A stretch of 64,000 nucleotides of DNA from Hansschlegelia beijingensis (GCF_014196425.1 NZ_JACIDR010000002.1:1-64000); one strand, 5' to 3'. Counted from the stretch's first letter, positions 15,770 through 24,881 are shown. Numbers and translations: made by a program. The notes: generated by a model not told the origin, from the sequence alone.

Positions 15770-18544
15770 TCACCCGGTCGCGCCGAACCCGACCGCGATG
15801 CAGGTGATCGACAGCAGCAGCGCGGACTTGGTCTCGTCCCGCTTGAACTCGTCGGTTTCGACTCGGAACCGGCGCAGCAGTTCGACCTGCTCGCGGCTGA
15901 CCTGATTGATGACCGGCAACCGCTCGTTGAGCCGCTCACGGAACGCCGGATAGCGAAACGCGATCTCGCCGCCGCCGCTGACGCGCAGCACCATCTCGCA
16001 GGTGAGCGCATATTCGGCCTCGATCATCCGGAAGATCTCGTTGCGGATGGTCTCGTCCGGCACCAGCTTCGAGTACTCCCGGGCGATCGACAGATCGACC
16101 ATCCGCAGGGTCTTCTCGACCTCGTCCAGGATCAGCCGGAACGGCTTCGAGCGCTCGAACATCCGGTGAAGCAGCGCCTCGCCGGTCTCGCCGCGGACCT
16201 CGATGAAGCTCTTGAGCGCCGATCCGATGCCGTACCAGCCGGTGATGATGTGCCGGTTCTGCGCCCAGGCGAACACCCACGGAATCGCGCGCAGGTCGGA
16301 CAGCGTGCGCGCGCCGAACCGGCGGGCGGGACGCGAGCCGATGTTGAGCAGCGCGAGCTCGTCGAGCGGGCTCGCATTCTGGAAATACTCGACCAGCCCG
16401 GGGTGGTTGATCAGCTGCGTGTAGACCGCGCGCGACGCGCCCGAGAGCGCCTCCATGGCGTCGTCGAACTCGTGCCGGGCCGCATCGACGTCCTTGGCGG
16501 AGTTCAGGACGTGGTCCATCACGGAGGCGGCGGTGAGCTCCATCTGGAACGCCGCGGTGCCGCGGTTCGAGTATTTGAACGAGACGACCTCGCCCTGGTC
16601 GGTGACCCGGTACTGACGGCGGACCGAGCCTGGCGGCTGCGCCGCGATGGCGCGCGCCGTCGGGGCGCCGCCGCGGCTGACGGAGCCGCCCCGGCCATGA
16701 AAGAAGGCGATCGGGATGCCGGCCTGCTCGCCGATCTCGGTGAGCTTGGCCTGCGCCTTGTAGAGCTCCCAGTTCGAGGCGAAGTAGCCGCCGTCCTTGT
16801 TGGAGTCCGAATAGCCGATCATCACCTCGTGGAAGCCGCCCTGCCAGCGCACCGAGCGGCGGACGAGCGGGATGGAGAGCAGTTCCTTCATGATCGCCGG
16901 CGCCGCCCGAAGATCCTCGATCGTCTCGAACAGCGGCACGATCGGCAGCTGGCAGATCTCGACGCCGGGGCTGTCGAGGTAGATCCTGGCTTCCTTGGCG
17001 AGCAGGTAGGCGCCGAGCACGTCGTTGACCGATCGCGTCATCGACAGGATGAAGGCGCCGACCGCCTCGCGATCGAGTTCGGCCCGCATCTCGGCCACGA
17101 GCGCGAAGGTGGCGAGCGTCTCGCGCGCCTCCTCGGAGAGCTCGAGCTCGCGCGGCGTCGCGCGGGGCTTGGAGAGCTCGGCGGTCAGCCAGGCCCGCCA
17201 CTCGCTTGAATCGACGTCCGGCGCGTCCTCGGGCCGCGCGCCTTCGACCGACGCCCAGATCTCCTGAAGCGTCTTCGTGGTGCGGGTCGAGTTCTCGCGC
17301 AGGTCGAGGTGCACCGTCGAGAACCGGAAGATCTCGACCATGCGCCGGACGGGCCGCACCTGATGGACCGCGAGCGAGCGGCAATCGGCGTCGATCAGCC
17401 CCTGCTCCAGCGCCTTGAGGTCGTTGATCAGCTCATCCGCGTCCTTGTAGGACGGCGCGGGCGTGGCGGTCGGCTCTTCCTTGTTGCGTTCGATCGTGGC
17501 GTCGAGCTTGCGCAGCACGCAGGTCAGGAACTGACGGAAGTGCTCGCCGGGATTGCGCGCAGCGATCGCCTCGGCGTCGCCGCTCGCGTCGAGGCGCTCC
17601 TTCAGCTCCTTGCGGAAGGAGATCGGCGTCAGCAGCGTGCGCTCGGTGATCGAGAGCCACTTGGCGAGGTCGTTCAGCCTCGCGCGGTAGCGGCGCATGC
17701 TGGCGCGGGCGTTGCGCTTCAGCGTGGTGCGGGTCTCCGCCGAGGTCACGAACGGATTGCCGTCACGGTCGCCGCCGACCCATGAGCCGAACTGGAAGAA
17801 AGGCGGCATCTCGAACTGCTCGTCCGGGTAGTACTCGGCGAGCGAGGTCTCAAGGGAATCGAGCAGCTCCGGCAGGGTGTCGAACAGCGCTTCATCGAAG
17901 AAGTGCAGCACCCAGGAGACCTCGCGGACGACGGTCGCCTTCTCCAGCTGCAGTTCGCCGGTGAGCCAGATCAGCTCGATCTGGTCGCTCAGATCCGCCA
18001 TCAGCGCGTTGCGCTCGCGCTCCGTCCAGCGCGGCAGCTCGAGCTCGCGCAGCAGCAGATAGACCTTGCGCAGCTTCTCCAGCACGGTGACGCGCTTGGT
18101 CTCCGTCGGATGCGCGGTGAGCGTCGGCCGGATCCGGAGATTCTTGAGCATCTCGTGGATCTCGGCCGGCTTCACGCCGGACGCCGCCGCGTGCGCCAGC
18201 ACGTGCGAGAAGGTGCCCTTGATCTCGGCGCGGCCATGGGTGCGCTCGACATGGCGGCGCCGGCGCATGGCGGTGTTCTCTTCGACGATCGACAGCAGCC
18301 GGAACCAGATGCCTTGCAGCTGCAGCGCCCGCCCCATGCGCTCGGGGGTCAGCTGCGAGATGTCGGCCTCGCCCTTCAGCACCGGCTCCAGGTCCGGCTC
18401 ATGGCGGCGGCAGATCTCGAGCAGGGCGTGGAACAGGATTTCGGTCGCCGCGTCCGGCGAGGTGCCGGTGATCACCGGCGGCGCAAAGGGCGCGTCGGGC
18501 GCGAGCGTCGCAAGCTGGGAGATGGGTGCCATCACGATGTCCAT
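15770..18544 (-). CDS. ppc: Phosphoenolpyruvate carboxylase
   Basis: The protein has 924 residues from ATG 18544. The catalytic motifs are LTAHPTETKR (active-site His), GYSDSNKDGGYFASNW (metal and PEP site) and FHGRGGSVSRGG (catalytic Arg loop). The enzyme carboxylates phosphoenolpyruvate to oxaloacetate, the CO2-fixing step of the serine cycle. The usual C-terminus has Asn-Thr-Gly at the effector (Asp/malate) site; here the last residues are FGATG, so the penultimate region differs from the common RNTG end. That might mean weak feedback inhibition, as for other methylotroph Ppc enzymes (inference). It follows mtkB with an 82-bp gap. The start is uncertain within a few codons. Confidence 0.95.
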   Translation of the reverse strand: MDIVMAPISQLATLAPDAPFAPPVITGTSPDAATEILFHALLEICRRHEPDLEPVLKGEADISQLTPERMGRALQLQGIWFRLLSIVEENTAMRRRRHVERTHGRAEIKGTFSHVLAHAAASGVKPAEIHEMLKNLRIRPTLTAHPTETKRVTVLEKLRKVYLLLRELELPRWTERERNALMADLSDQIELIWLTGELQLEKATVVREVSWVLHFFDEALFDTLPELLDSLETSLAEYYPDEQFEMPPFFQFGSWVGGDRDGNPFVTSAETRTTLKRNARASMRRYRARLNDLAKWLSITERTLLTPISFRKELKERLDASGDAEAIAARNPGEHFRQFLTCVLRKLDATIERNKEEPTATPAPSYKDADELINDLKALEQGLIDADCRSLAVHQVRPVRRMVEIFRFSTVHLDLRENSTRTTKTLQEIWASVEGARPEDAPDVDSSEWRAWLTAELSKPRATPRELELSEEARETLATFALVAEMRAELDREAVGAFILSMTRSVNDVLGAYLLAKEARIYLDSPGVEICQLPIVPLFETIEDLRAAPAIMKELLSIPLVRRSVRWQGGFHEVMIGYSDSNKDGGYFASNWELYKAQAKLTEIGEQAGIPIAFFHGRGGSVSRGGAPTARAIAAQPPGSVRRQYRVTDQGEVVSFKYSNRGTAAFQMELTAASVMDHVLNSAKDVDAARHEFDDAMEALSGASRAVYTQLINHPGLVEYFQNASPLDELALLNIGSRPARRFGARTLSDLRAIPWVFAWAQNRHIITGWYGIGSALKSFIEVRGETGEALLHRMFERSKPFRLILDEVEKTLRMVDLSIAREYSKLVPDETIRNEIFRMIEAEYALTCEMVLRVSGGGEIAFRYPAFRERLNERLPVINQVSREQVELLRRFRVETDEFKRDETKSALLLSITCIAVGFGATG

Positions 18545-18626
18545 TTCGTCATGCGCCTGCGTCCGCCAACTGCCCGAGGCGGATGACTGCAGACGGCGGG
18601 CCGTCGCCCGGAAGAAGAGCCGGTAA

Positions 18627-19526
18627 TCAGGCGGCCTTCCGGTTCTTCGCCAGAACCTCTGCAACCGTCGTGCCGAACGACCCCGGATCCGGGGCGACCG
18701 TCAGTCCATAGGACTTCATGATCTCGGCCTTCTCGGCGGCGCTGTCGCCGGCCGCTGAGATGATCGCGCCGGCGTGGCCCATGCGGCGGCCCTTCGGCGC
18801 GGTGAGGCCGGCGACGAAGCCGATCACAGGCTTGGAGAAGTTCTGTTTGATCCATGCGGAGGCTTCGGCCTCCTGCGGGCCGCCGATCTCGCCGATCATC
18901 AGCACCGCCTCGGTGTCGGGGTCCTGCTCGAACAGCGCCAGGTGATCGAGGAAGGAGGAGCCGTTGATCGGGTCGCCGCCGATGCCGACCGAGGTCGAGA
19001 TCCCGATCCCGAGCGCCTTCATCTGGCTGGCGGCCTCGTAGCCCAGCGTGCCGGAGCGCGAGATCACGCCGACCTTGCCCTGCAGGTAGATGTGCCCGGG
19101 CATGATCCCGAGCATCGCCTTGCCCGGAGAGATGATGCCCGCGCAGTTGGGACCCACCACCATCGTCCGCTTTTCCTTCGGATAGCGGTACAGGTAGCGC
19201 TTCACCCGCATCATGTCCTGCGCCGGGATGCCGTCGGTGATCGAGCAGACCAGCTTGAGCCCGGCGTCGGCCGCCTCCATGATCGCGTCGGCCGCGAAAG
19301 GCGGCGCCACAAAGGTGATCGAGGTGGTCGCGCCGGTCTCGCGCACGGCGTCCTTGACGGTGTTGAACACCGGCAGCCCGAGATGCGTCCTGCCGCCCTT
19401 GCCGGGCGTCACGCCGCCGACGACGTTGGAGCCGTATTCGAGCATCTCCTTGGCGTGGAAGGTGCCTTTGTCGCCTGTGATGCCCTGGACGATGATGGGC
19501 GTCTTCTCGTCGATCAGGATGCTCAT
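18627..19526 (-). CDS. mtkB: Malate-CoA ligase (malyl-CoA synthetase), alpha subunit
   Basis: The protein has 299 residues and is homologous to succinyl-CoA synthetase alpha (SucD). It has a CoA-binding Rossmann domain (IIVQGITGDKGTFHAKEML) and the phosphohistidine loop GRRMGHAGAIISAAGDSAA. With MtkA it forms malyl-CoA from malate, ATP and CoA. The assignment as malate-CoA ligase rather than succinyl-CoA synthetase rests on position between mtkA and ppc-mcl in a serine-cycle cluster. It is 17 bp after mtkA, so it is co-translated; GAGGGAGGACACG precedes the ATG. Confidence 0.93.
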   Translation of the reverse strand: MSILIDEKTPIIVQGITGDKGTFHAKEMLEYGSNVVGGVTPGKGGRTHLGLPVFNTVKDAVRETGATTSITFVAPPFAADAIMEAADAGLKLVCSITDGIPAQDMMRVKRYLYRYPKEKRTMVVGPNCAGIISPGKAMLGIMPGHIYLQGKVGVISRSGTLGYEAASQMKALGIGISTSVGIGGDPINGSSFLDHLALFEQDPDTEAVLMIGEIGGPQEAEASAWIKQNFSKPVIGFVAGLTAPKGRRMGHAGAIISAAGDSAAEKAEIMKSYGLTVAPDPGSFGTTVAEVLAKNRKAA

Positions 19527-19543
19527 CGTGTCCTCCCTCTCGC

Positions 19544-20722
19544 TCAGGCCGCGCTCTGCGCGCCGTGGCAGGCGTCGACGGCCTTCTTCGCCGCCTCCGC
19601 GAGCGTGTCGGCGGCGATCAGGTCGAGCCCGGAGTCTTCGAGGATCTTCTTGCCGGCCTCGACATTGGTGCCCGCCAGCCTGACGATCAGCGGCACCTCG
19701 ATCTTCACCTCCTTGGCGGCCTGGATGACGCCCTGCGCGACCCAGTCGCAGCGGTTGATGCCGGCGAAGATGTTGACCAGGATCGCCTTGACGTTCTTGT
19801 CCGACAGGACGAGCCGGAAGGCGGTCGCGACCCGGTCAGGGCTGGCGCCGCCGCCGACGTCGAGGAAGTTCGCAGGCTCGCCGCCTGCGTGCTTGATCAT
19901 GTCCATCGTCGCCATCGCGAGGCCGGCGCCGTTGACGATGCAGCCGATCTCGCCTTCGAGGCCGATGTAGTTCAGGTTGTGCTCGGCCGCCTGCGCCTCG
20001 CGAGGATCGCTCTGCGAGGCGTCGTGCATGTCCGCGACGCCGGGCCGCCGGAAAAGCGCGTTGTCGTCGAACGACATCTTGGCGTCGAGCGCCAGCACCC
20101 GATCGTCGGGCGTCACCACCAGCGGGTTGATCTCCAGCATGATGCCGTCGGTGTCGCGGAACGCCCTGTAGGCGTTCATGATCACCTTCACGGCCGCCGA
20201 GACCTGCCTGATGTTGAGGCCGAGCCGGAACGCGATCTCGCGCGCCTCGAACTGCTGCAGGCCGACGGCGGGTTCGACCACCACCTGGATCAGCGAGTCC
20301 GGGTCCTTCTGCGCGATCTCCTCGACCTCCATCCCGCCATTCGCCGAGGCGATGACGCGCACGCGCTCGGCCTTCCGGTCGAGCACATAGCCGAGATAGA
20401 GCTCGCGCTCGAACGGGTCCGCGACCTCGACATAGACGCGCTGGACAGGCTTGCCCTCGGGCCCGGTCTGGGCCGTGACCAGCCGCTTGCCGAGCATGGA
20501 CCGGGCGGCGTCCCGCACCTCGTTATAGGTCCGGCAGAGCTTCACCCCGCCGGCCTTGCCGCGCGCGCCGGCGTGGATCTGAGCCTTCACGGCCCAGTGT
20601 GAGCCGCCGAGTTCGGTGGCGGCGTAGACGGCCTGGTCTGGGCTGAACGCCACGGCCCCCTTGGGGACCGCAACGCCGAAGCTCGCGAGCAACTCCTTGG
20701 CCTGGTACTCGTGAACGTCCAT
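19544..20722 (-). CDS. mtkA: Malate-CoA ligase (malyl-CoA synthetase), beta subunit
   Basis: The protein has 392 residues from ATG 20722, which follows a strong GAGGAGG. The start [20 protein letters not shown] is typical of the SucC/MtkA family and opens the ATP-grasp domain. Other motifs are [17 protein letters not shown] and [14 protein letters not shown], the latter in the CoA-ligase domain. It binds ATP and malate and works as a heteromer with MtkB. The long in-frame extension upstream of 20722 is arginine-rich and not coding. It lies 44 bp downstream of fchA. Confidence 0.94.
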   Translation of the reverse strand: MDVHEYQAKELLASFGVAVPKGAVAFSPDQAVYAATELGGSHWAVKAQIHAGARGKAGGVKLCRTYNEVRDAARSMLGKRLVTAQTGPEGKPVQRVYVEVADPFERELYLGYVLDRKAERVRVIASANGGMEVEEIAQKDPDSLIQVVVEPAVGLQQFEAREIAFRLGLNIRQVSAAVKVIMNAYRAFRDTDGIMLEINPLVVTPDDRVLALDAKMSFDDNALFRRPGVADMHDASQSDPREAQAAEHNLNYIGLEGEIGCIVNGAGLAMATMDMIKHAGGEPANFLDVGGGASPDRVATAFRLVLSDKNVKAILVNIFAGINRCDWVAQGVIQAAKEVKIEVPLIVRLAGTNVEAGKKILEDSGLDLIAADTLAEAAKKAVDACHGAQSAA

Positions 20723-20766
20723 GGCAGCCTCCTCAGCCGTCGTTTTGGCGGCGGGCTCGTTGCGGG

Positions 20767-21393
20767 TCAGCCGAGCTTGTTCTTGACGACCTCGTACGTC
20801 TTCTCCGTCATGGCGCGCGCATCGCGGAGCAGCGCCTCGAGTTCGTTCAGCCGACCCTCTGCGAACTCGCGGTCCTTGATGGACCGCGCGTTGACGCGGA
20901 CGTTGAGGGCGGCGCTGGTGAGCCCCGCATAGGCCGCCTGAACGGCTACGCCCGCGTCGCTGACGACGTTGACGTTGCCCTTCTCGGCCGCGATCTCGGC
21001 GAGCCGGATCACCTCGTCGCACAGACGCACGCATTCGAGCGGAACGTCCGTCGCCGACTTGAGCGCGGCCTGGATCTTCTCGCTGCGCGCCGCCTTCTCC
21101 TCCTCCGTGCCGCGCGGCAGCCCGTAGGCAGCCATCACGGCGTCAAAGGCCACGACGTCGTCGGCGATCGCGTCCGTGAGCTTGGCGCGCAGATCCTCCG
21201 CCTGGGCGAGGACGCGCTTCAGCTCGTCCTCGACCTCCGCGTATTTCGGCTTGCCGATGGTCAGGTTGCAGACCATCGACACAAGCGCCGCGCCCATCGC
21301 CCCCGAGAGGCCGGCGGCGCCGCCGCCGCCAGGCGTCGGCTGCTCGCTCGCCAGCTCGTCGAGGAAGACGCCGAGCGCCTGCTCCTTCGCCAT
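20767..21393 (-). CDS. fchA: Methenyl-tetrahydrofolate cyclohydrolase
   Basis: The protein has 208 residues of the formimidoyl-H4F cyclodeaminase-like fold. The N-terminus has [20 protein letters not shown], a signature of FchA/FtcD cyclodeaminases. It interconverts methenyl-H4F and 10-formyl-H4F, linking formate activation to the serine cycle. The ATG at 21393 overlaps the last base of the mtdA stop codon (TGATG), so the two genes are translationally coupled; an in-frame GTG at 21396 is the alternative start. Length and neighbour order match methylotrophic alphaproteobacteria. Confidence 0.94.
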   Translation of the reverse strand: MAKEQALGVFLDELASEQPTPGGGGAAGLSGAMGAALVSMVCNLTIGKPKYAEVEDELKRVLAQAEDLRAKLTDAIADDVVAFDAVMAAYGLPRGTEEEKAARSEKIQAALKSATDVPLECVRLCDEVIRLAEIAAEKGNVNVVSDAGVAVQAAYAGLTSAALNVRVNARSIKDREFAEGRLNELEALLRDARAMTEKTYEVVKNKLG

Positions 21394-22259
21394 CACGCCA
21401 TTTCCTTGGCGAGGGCGTAGATCTCGTCGGCGTCGAACGACTGCTCGGTCGACTCGAACAGCTTGCCGATCAGGGTGCGGTGCAGCTTCAGCTTGAGCCC
21501 GCCGAGGCCGAGCGCGCCGTAGATGATCTTGCCGTGGCGCTCCTTGGCCTTGTCCATGGCGTCGATGCCGCCGAGGCCCATCGGGGGCTGGGCGTTGTAG
21601 TCCGCCATGATCTCGATCGAGGACTCGGACTTCCAGGCTTCCTCGGAGAGCAGCTCGAAACCGATCGCGCCGGCGGAGAACACCAGGTTGGCGCCCTCGA
21701 TCGCCTTGCGACGCGACGTCTCGTCCTTGGCCTCGATCGCCTCGACCTTCACGCCGAAGCGCTGCTCGATGGCGTCGGCGGCCTTCTGGGTCTTGGCCTG
21801 GTCGCGGCCCGTGATGGCGACGGTCGCGCCTTCCTTGCCGAGCATGACGGCGGAGCGCATGCCGACCGGGCCGGTGCCGGCGAGAACCACCGCGCGCTTG
21901 CCCTTGATGTCGCCGCCGGCCGACTTCACGACGAGCGCCACGCCGGCCGCGGCCGTCGTGTTCGAGCCGTTCGAATCAAGCATCACGGAGACGCGGAACG
22001 GACCGAAGAAGCGCTTCTTGACCGCGTCGAACACCGCCTCGCCGGCGGTCATGTCGCCGCCGCCGACGAAGATCGCCGTCGACTTCTTCTCGGCGCCGCC
22101 GCGCGTGTAGATCGTGCCGTCGACATAGGCGCCGACGTTCTCCGGCGTCACGCCGCCATAACCGGCGATGTGATCGGCGCCGCCGTCATAGCCGACGACG
22201 GTGTCGAAGACGCTCGGCGCGGGGTCCGTGTCGAATTGGAAAAGCAGCTTCTTGGTCAT
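21393..22259 (-). CDS. mtdA: NADP-dependent methylene-tetrahydromethanopterin/methylene-tetrahydrofolate dehydrogenase
   Basis: The protein has 288 residues with the MtdA N-terminal signature LLFQFDTDPAPSVFD and YDGGADHIAGYGGVTPENVG. The NADP-binding Rossmann motif is AVVLAGTGPVGMRSAVML. MtdA reduces or oxidises the C1 unit between methylene- and methenyl-H4F (or H4MPT) with NADP and controls flux into the serine cycle. It is separated from hprA by 197 bp that contain stem-loops, while fchA follows with overlapping codons. No odd residues are visible in the conserved blocks. Confidence 0.95.
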   Translation of the reverse strand: MTKKLLFQFDTDPAPSVFDTVVGYDGGADHIAGYGGVTPENVGAYVDGTIYTRGGAEKKSTAIFVGGGDMTAGEAVFDAVKKRFFGPFRVSVMLDSNGSNTTAAAGVALVVKSAGGDIKGKRAVVLAGTGPVGMRSAVMLGKEGATVAITGRDQAKTQKAADAIEQRFGVKVEAIEAKDETSRRKAIEGANLVFSAGAIGFELLSEEAWKSESSIEIMADYNAQPPMGLGGIDAMDKAKERHGKIIYGALGLGGLKLKLHRTLIGKLFESTEQSFDADEIYALAKEMA

Positions 22260-22299
22260 GTTTTTCCCTGTCGCCCGCGCTTGGGCTCGTTTTCTTGCT

Positions 22300-22410
22300 G
22301 GCCTCGATCCGAGGCCGCCATGTGCTTCGAGACGCGTCCCTCGGGCCTCGTCGAGCGAGGGAGGCCGTAGACGGCCACCCTCCTGTTCCTCAGGCCGACG
22401 AGGCCTGAGG
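22300..22410. repeat. Cluster of stem-loops between hprA and mtdA
   Basis: Two perfect inverted repeats lie in the 197-bp spacer: GGCCTCG-ATC-CGAGGCC at 22300-22316, and a 9-bp stem CCTCAGGCC/GGCCTGAGG with loop GACGA at 22388-22410. A weaker CCCTCG...CGAGGG lies between them. None has a T-run, so they look like RNA-stabilising or processing hairpins rather than terminators, and may help set different levels of sga-hprA and mtdA-fchA mRNA. The element GGCCTCG/CGAGGCC recurs, as in a short interspersed repeat. Confidence 0.5.
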
Positions 22411-22456
22411 GCGTCAAGCCAGGAAGGCTCGAGCTACGCTGACCGAGGCGACGGCC

Positions 22457-23398
22457 TCACTCCACGACGTTCGACGGCTTGCCCGCGACGAAGTTCTCGA
22501 CGTTGTCGATGAGCTGGTCGGCGAGGATCTGCATCGCCTCCTTGGACGCCCATGCGACGTGCGGCGTCACGATCAGGTTCGGCAGATCGGCCTCGCACAG
22601 GATGTTGCCGTCCTTCGGGGGCTCCTGCGCCACCACGTCGAAGCCCGCGCCCCCGATCTCGCCCGACTTCAGCGCCTCGAGCAGCGCCGCCTCGTCGACC
22701 AGGCCGCCGCGCGCCGTGTTGATGAGAAGCGCGTGCTTCTTCATCTTCCGGAACTGCTCTTCCCCGAACATGTTCTTGGTATCGGGCGTCAGCGGCACAT
22801 GGATCGTGATCGCGTCGGACTGCGTCAGCACGGTCTCGAAATCCACAAGGCCTTCCTGCGGGAAGACGTCGTAGGGCAGGACCTTCATGCCGAGCGCTTC
22901 AGCGCGCTTGGCGATCGACTTGCCGAGAGCGCCATAGCCGACGATGCCGAGCGTGGAGCCCGCGATGTCGTAGATCGGATAATCGAAGTAGCAGAACTGG
23001 CTCGACTTGTTCCAGTCGCCGCGCTTCACCGACTGCGCGTAAGGCACGATCGAGCGCCGCAGCGCGAACAGCAGCGCGATGACGTGCTCAGGAACGGTGT
23101 TGAACGCGTAGCCGCGGATGTTCGAGACCGTGATGCCCTGGGCCTTGGCCTGGGCCTTGTCGACCACGTCCGTGCCGGTCGCCGCGACCGCGATCAGCTT
23201 CAGATTGGGAAGCTGCTTCAGCGTATCGGCGCGCATCGGCACCTTGTTGATGATCGCGATGTCGGCGTCCTTCAGGCGCTCGACGATCTCGTCGGGCGTC
23301 CAAGTCGACTCGTACTCTTTGTACTCGTGCGGAAAGTTCGGAGCGCGGACGTTGGCGTCCAGGCTCTCGCGGTCGAGAAAGACGATCTTGTGCGTCAT
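22457..23398 (-). CDS. hprA: NAD(P)H-dependent hydroxypyruvate reductase
   Basis: The protein has 313 residues of the D-isomer 2-hydroxyacid dehydrogenase family. It has LIAVAATGTDVVDKAQAKAQ in the substrate domain, the dinucleotide motif LGIVGYGALGKSIAKRAEAL, LLINTARGGLVDEAALLEAL, and a catalytic His in PHVAWASKEAM with the Glu in QEPPKDG. It reduces hydroxypyruvate to glycerate in the serine cycle. I chose ATG 23398 because GGGGG lies 5-9 bases upstream; the in-frame ATG at 23410 has no ribosome site. It follows sga with a 125-bp spacer that contains a stem-loop. Confidence 0.95.
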   Translation of the reverse strand: MTHKIVFLDRESLDANVRAPNFPHEYKEYESTWTPDEIVERLKDADIAIINKVPMRADTLKQLPNLKLIAVAATGTDVVDKAQAKAQGITVSNIRGYAFNTVPEHVIALLFALRRSIVPYAQSVKRGDWNKSSQFCYFDYPIYDIAGSTLGIVGYGALGKSIAKRAEALGMKVLPYDVFPQEGLVDFETVLTQSDAITIHVPLTPDTKNMFGEEQFRKMKKHALLINTARGGLVDEAALLEALKSGEIGGAGFDVVAQEPPKDGNILCEADLPNLIVTPHVAWASKEAMQILADQLIDNVENFVAGKPSNVVE

Positions 23399-23480
23399 GG
23401 AGACCCCCATTTCGCGGCTTTAACGGAGGGCGTCTTCCGCTGGCCGCTTGAGCAACACGGCATATCGCGCGCGAGCCGGT

Positions 23481-23506
23481 CGGGACAGGCCTTTCGGCCC
23501 GTCCCG
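23481..23506. repeat. Intercistronic stem-loop between sga and hprA
   Basis: CGGGAC-A-GGCC and GGCC-C-GTCCCG form an 11-bp stem with one A/C mismatch around a TTTC loop, 18 bp after the sga stop codon. It lacks a T-run and probably stabilises the 3' end of the sga message or partly limits read-through into hprA. Confidence 0.5.
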
Positions 23507-23523
23507 CCGGTCACGACACGGAA

Positions 23524-24732
23524 TTACGCCGCCTTGGGGGTGGCTTCCTGCTTCTCGATCGGGTTCTGGCGCAGATACTGCTGCGCCGCCGCCACGCCCG
23601 AGCCGGCCTCGATCTTCACGCCGTTGTCGAGCATCGACATCTCGGCGCCAGAGATCGCGCCGAGCAGCATGAGCTCGTTGAGATCGCCGATGTGGCCGAT
23701 GCGGAACACCTTGCCGGCGACCTTCGACAGGCCGGCGCCGAGCGCGAGGTTGTAGCGGTTATAGGCGTGCGAGATGATCTTCGCGGCGTCGACGCCTTCC
23801 GGCGCGAGGATCGCGCTGACCGTGTCGGAGTGCCAGCGCGGGCTCTTGGCGCAGAGCTTGAGGCCCCAGGCGTCGACCGCCGCGCGCGTGGCCGAGGCCA
23901 GCACGTGGTGGCGATGGAAGATGTTCTCGAGCCCCTCCTCCTCGATGCAGGCGAGCGACTCACGCAGGCCGTGCAGCAGGTTGGTGGCCGGAGTGTAGGG
24001 GAAGTAGCCGCCAGGATTGGTGTTGATGTGGTCCTGGAAGTCGAAATAGACCCTGTTCAGGCCCGCGTTCTTGCGGACGGCGAGCGCCTTCTGGCTGACG
24101 CACACGAAGCCGAGGCCGGCCGGCAGCATCAGGCCCTTCTGCGAGCCCGAAACCGCGAGATCGACCTTCCACTCGTCGAAACGGAAGTCGATCGAGCCGA
24201 GGCCGGACACCGAGTCGACGAACAGCAGCGCCGGATGGCCGGCGGCGTCCATCGCCTTGCGGATCGCGGCGATGTTGGAGGTCACGCCCGTCGCGGTCTC
24301 GTTGTGGACCACCATGACGGCCTTGATCTCGTGCGCCTTGTCGGCGACGAGGGCCTCCTCGATCTTCTCCTCATGGGCGCCGGTGCCCCACTCCTCTTCC
24401 TGGACCTGGACGTCCAGACCGAGCCGCATGGCCATGTCGGTCCAAAGGTGGCTGAACTGGCCGAAGCGGGCCGTCAGCACCTTGTCGCCGGGCGCGAGCG
24501 TGTTGGCGAGCGCGGCTTCCCAGCCGCCGGTGCCGGAGGACGGGAAGATGAAGACCTGGCCGTCCTTGGTCTTGAAGACCTTCTTCAGGCCCTCGAAGAG
24601 CGGCTTGGTCAGCTCAGGGAAGATCGGCGAGCGATGATCTTCCTGGGAGACCATCATGGCGCGCAGCACGCGCTCCGGCACGTTGGTCGGACCAGGGACG
24701 AACAGAAAATTGCGACCGGGGCGTCTCGCCAT
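23524..24732 (-). CDS. sga: Serine-glyoxylate aminotransferase
   Basis: The protein has 402 residues from ATG 24732, which follows a strong GGAGGAAAC. It is a class V PLP aminotransferase: the N-terminus has NFLFVPGPTNVPERVLRAMM, and the PLP lysine lies in DLAVSGSQKGLMLPAGLGF. It transfers the amino group from serine to glyoxylate, giving hydroxypyruvate and glycine, and so drives the serine cycle. It is the first gene of the cluster; the 410 bp upstream carry dyads likely to bind the regulator. Order sga-hprA-mtdA-fchA is as in Methylobacterium. Confidence 0.95.
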   Translation of the reverse strand: MARRPGRNFLFVPGPTNVPERVLRAMMVSQEDHRSPIFPELTKPLFEGLKKVFKTKDGQVFIFPSSGTGGWEAALANTLAPGDKVLTARFGQFSHLWTDMAMRLGLDVQVQEEEWGTGAHEEKIEEALVADKAHEIKAVMVVHNETATGVTSNIAAIRKAMDAAGHPALLFVDSVSGLGSIDFRFDEWKVDLAVSGSQKGLMLPAGLGFVCVSQKALAVRKNAGLNRVYFDFQDHINTNPGGYFPYTPATNLLHGLRESLACIEEEGLENIFHRHHVLASATRAAVDAWGLKLCAKSPRWHSDTVSAILAPEGVDAAKIISHAYNRYNLALGAGLSKVAGKVFRIGHIGDLNELMLLGAISGAEMSMLDNGVKIEAGSGVAAAQQYLRQNPIEKQEATPKAA

Positions 24733-24787
24733 TGTTTCCTCCAAAGCGCTTCTTGGCGGCGGAAAATACACGGGGGGTTGGGTTTGA

Positions 24788-24816
24788 CTATGCGACAGCC
24801 AGTCACGTTCGCATAG
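24788..24816 (-). promoter_or_regulatory. Candidate LysR-type (QscR-like) operator upstream of sga
   Basis: CTATGCGA (24788-24795) and TCGCATAG (24809-24816) form a perfect 8-bp inverted repeat with a 13-bp spacer, 56-84 bp before the sga start. In Methylobacterium extorquens the serine-cycle genes are activated by QscR, a CbbR-like LysR protein that binds upstream of sga. The dyad size suits such a factor, but the QscR consensus was not compared here. No qscR gene lies in the window. Confidence 0.5.
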
Positions 24817-24833
24817 GATTACGTCGGACGACG

Positions 24834-24881
24834 GATAGTTCTTCTGGATTTAGGGAAACTACTATCCTTCGTTCAGAAGAA
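24834..24881 (-). promoter_or_regulatory. Two interleaved inverted repeats upstream of sga
   Basis: GGATAGT (24834-24840) pairs with ACTATCC (24861-24867), and TTCTTCTG (24839-24846) pairs with CAGAAGAA (24874-24881). The order A-B-A'-B' means the two cannot both form simple nested hairpins; they are either two overlapping protein sites or a pseudoknot-like RNA. The element is 18 bp farther from sga than the 8-bp dyad. Confidence 0.4.
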
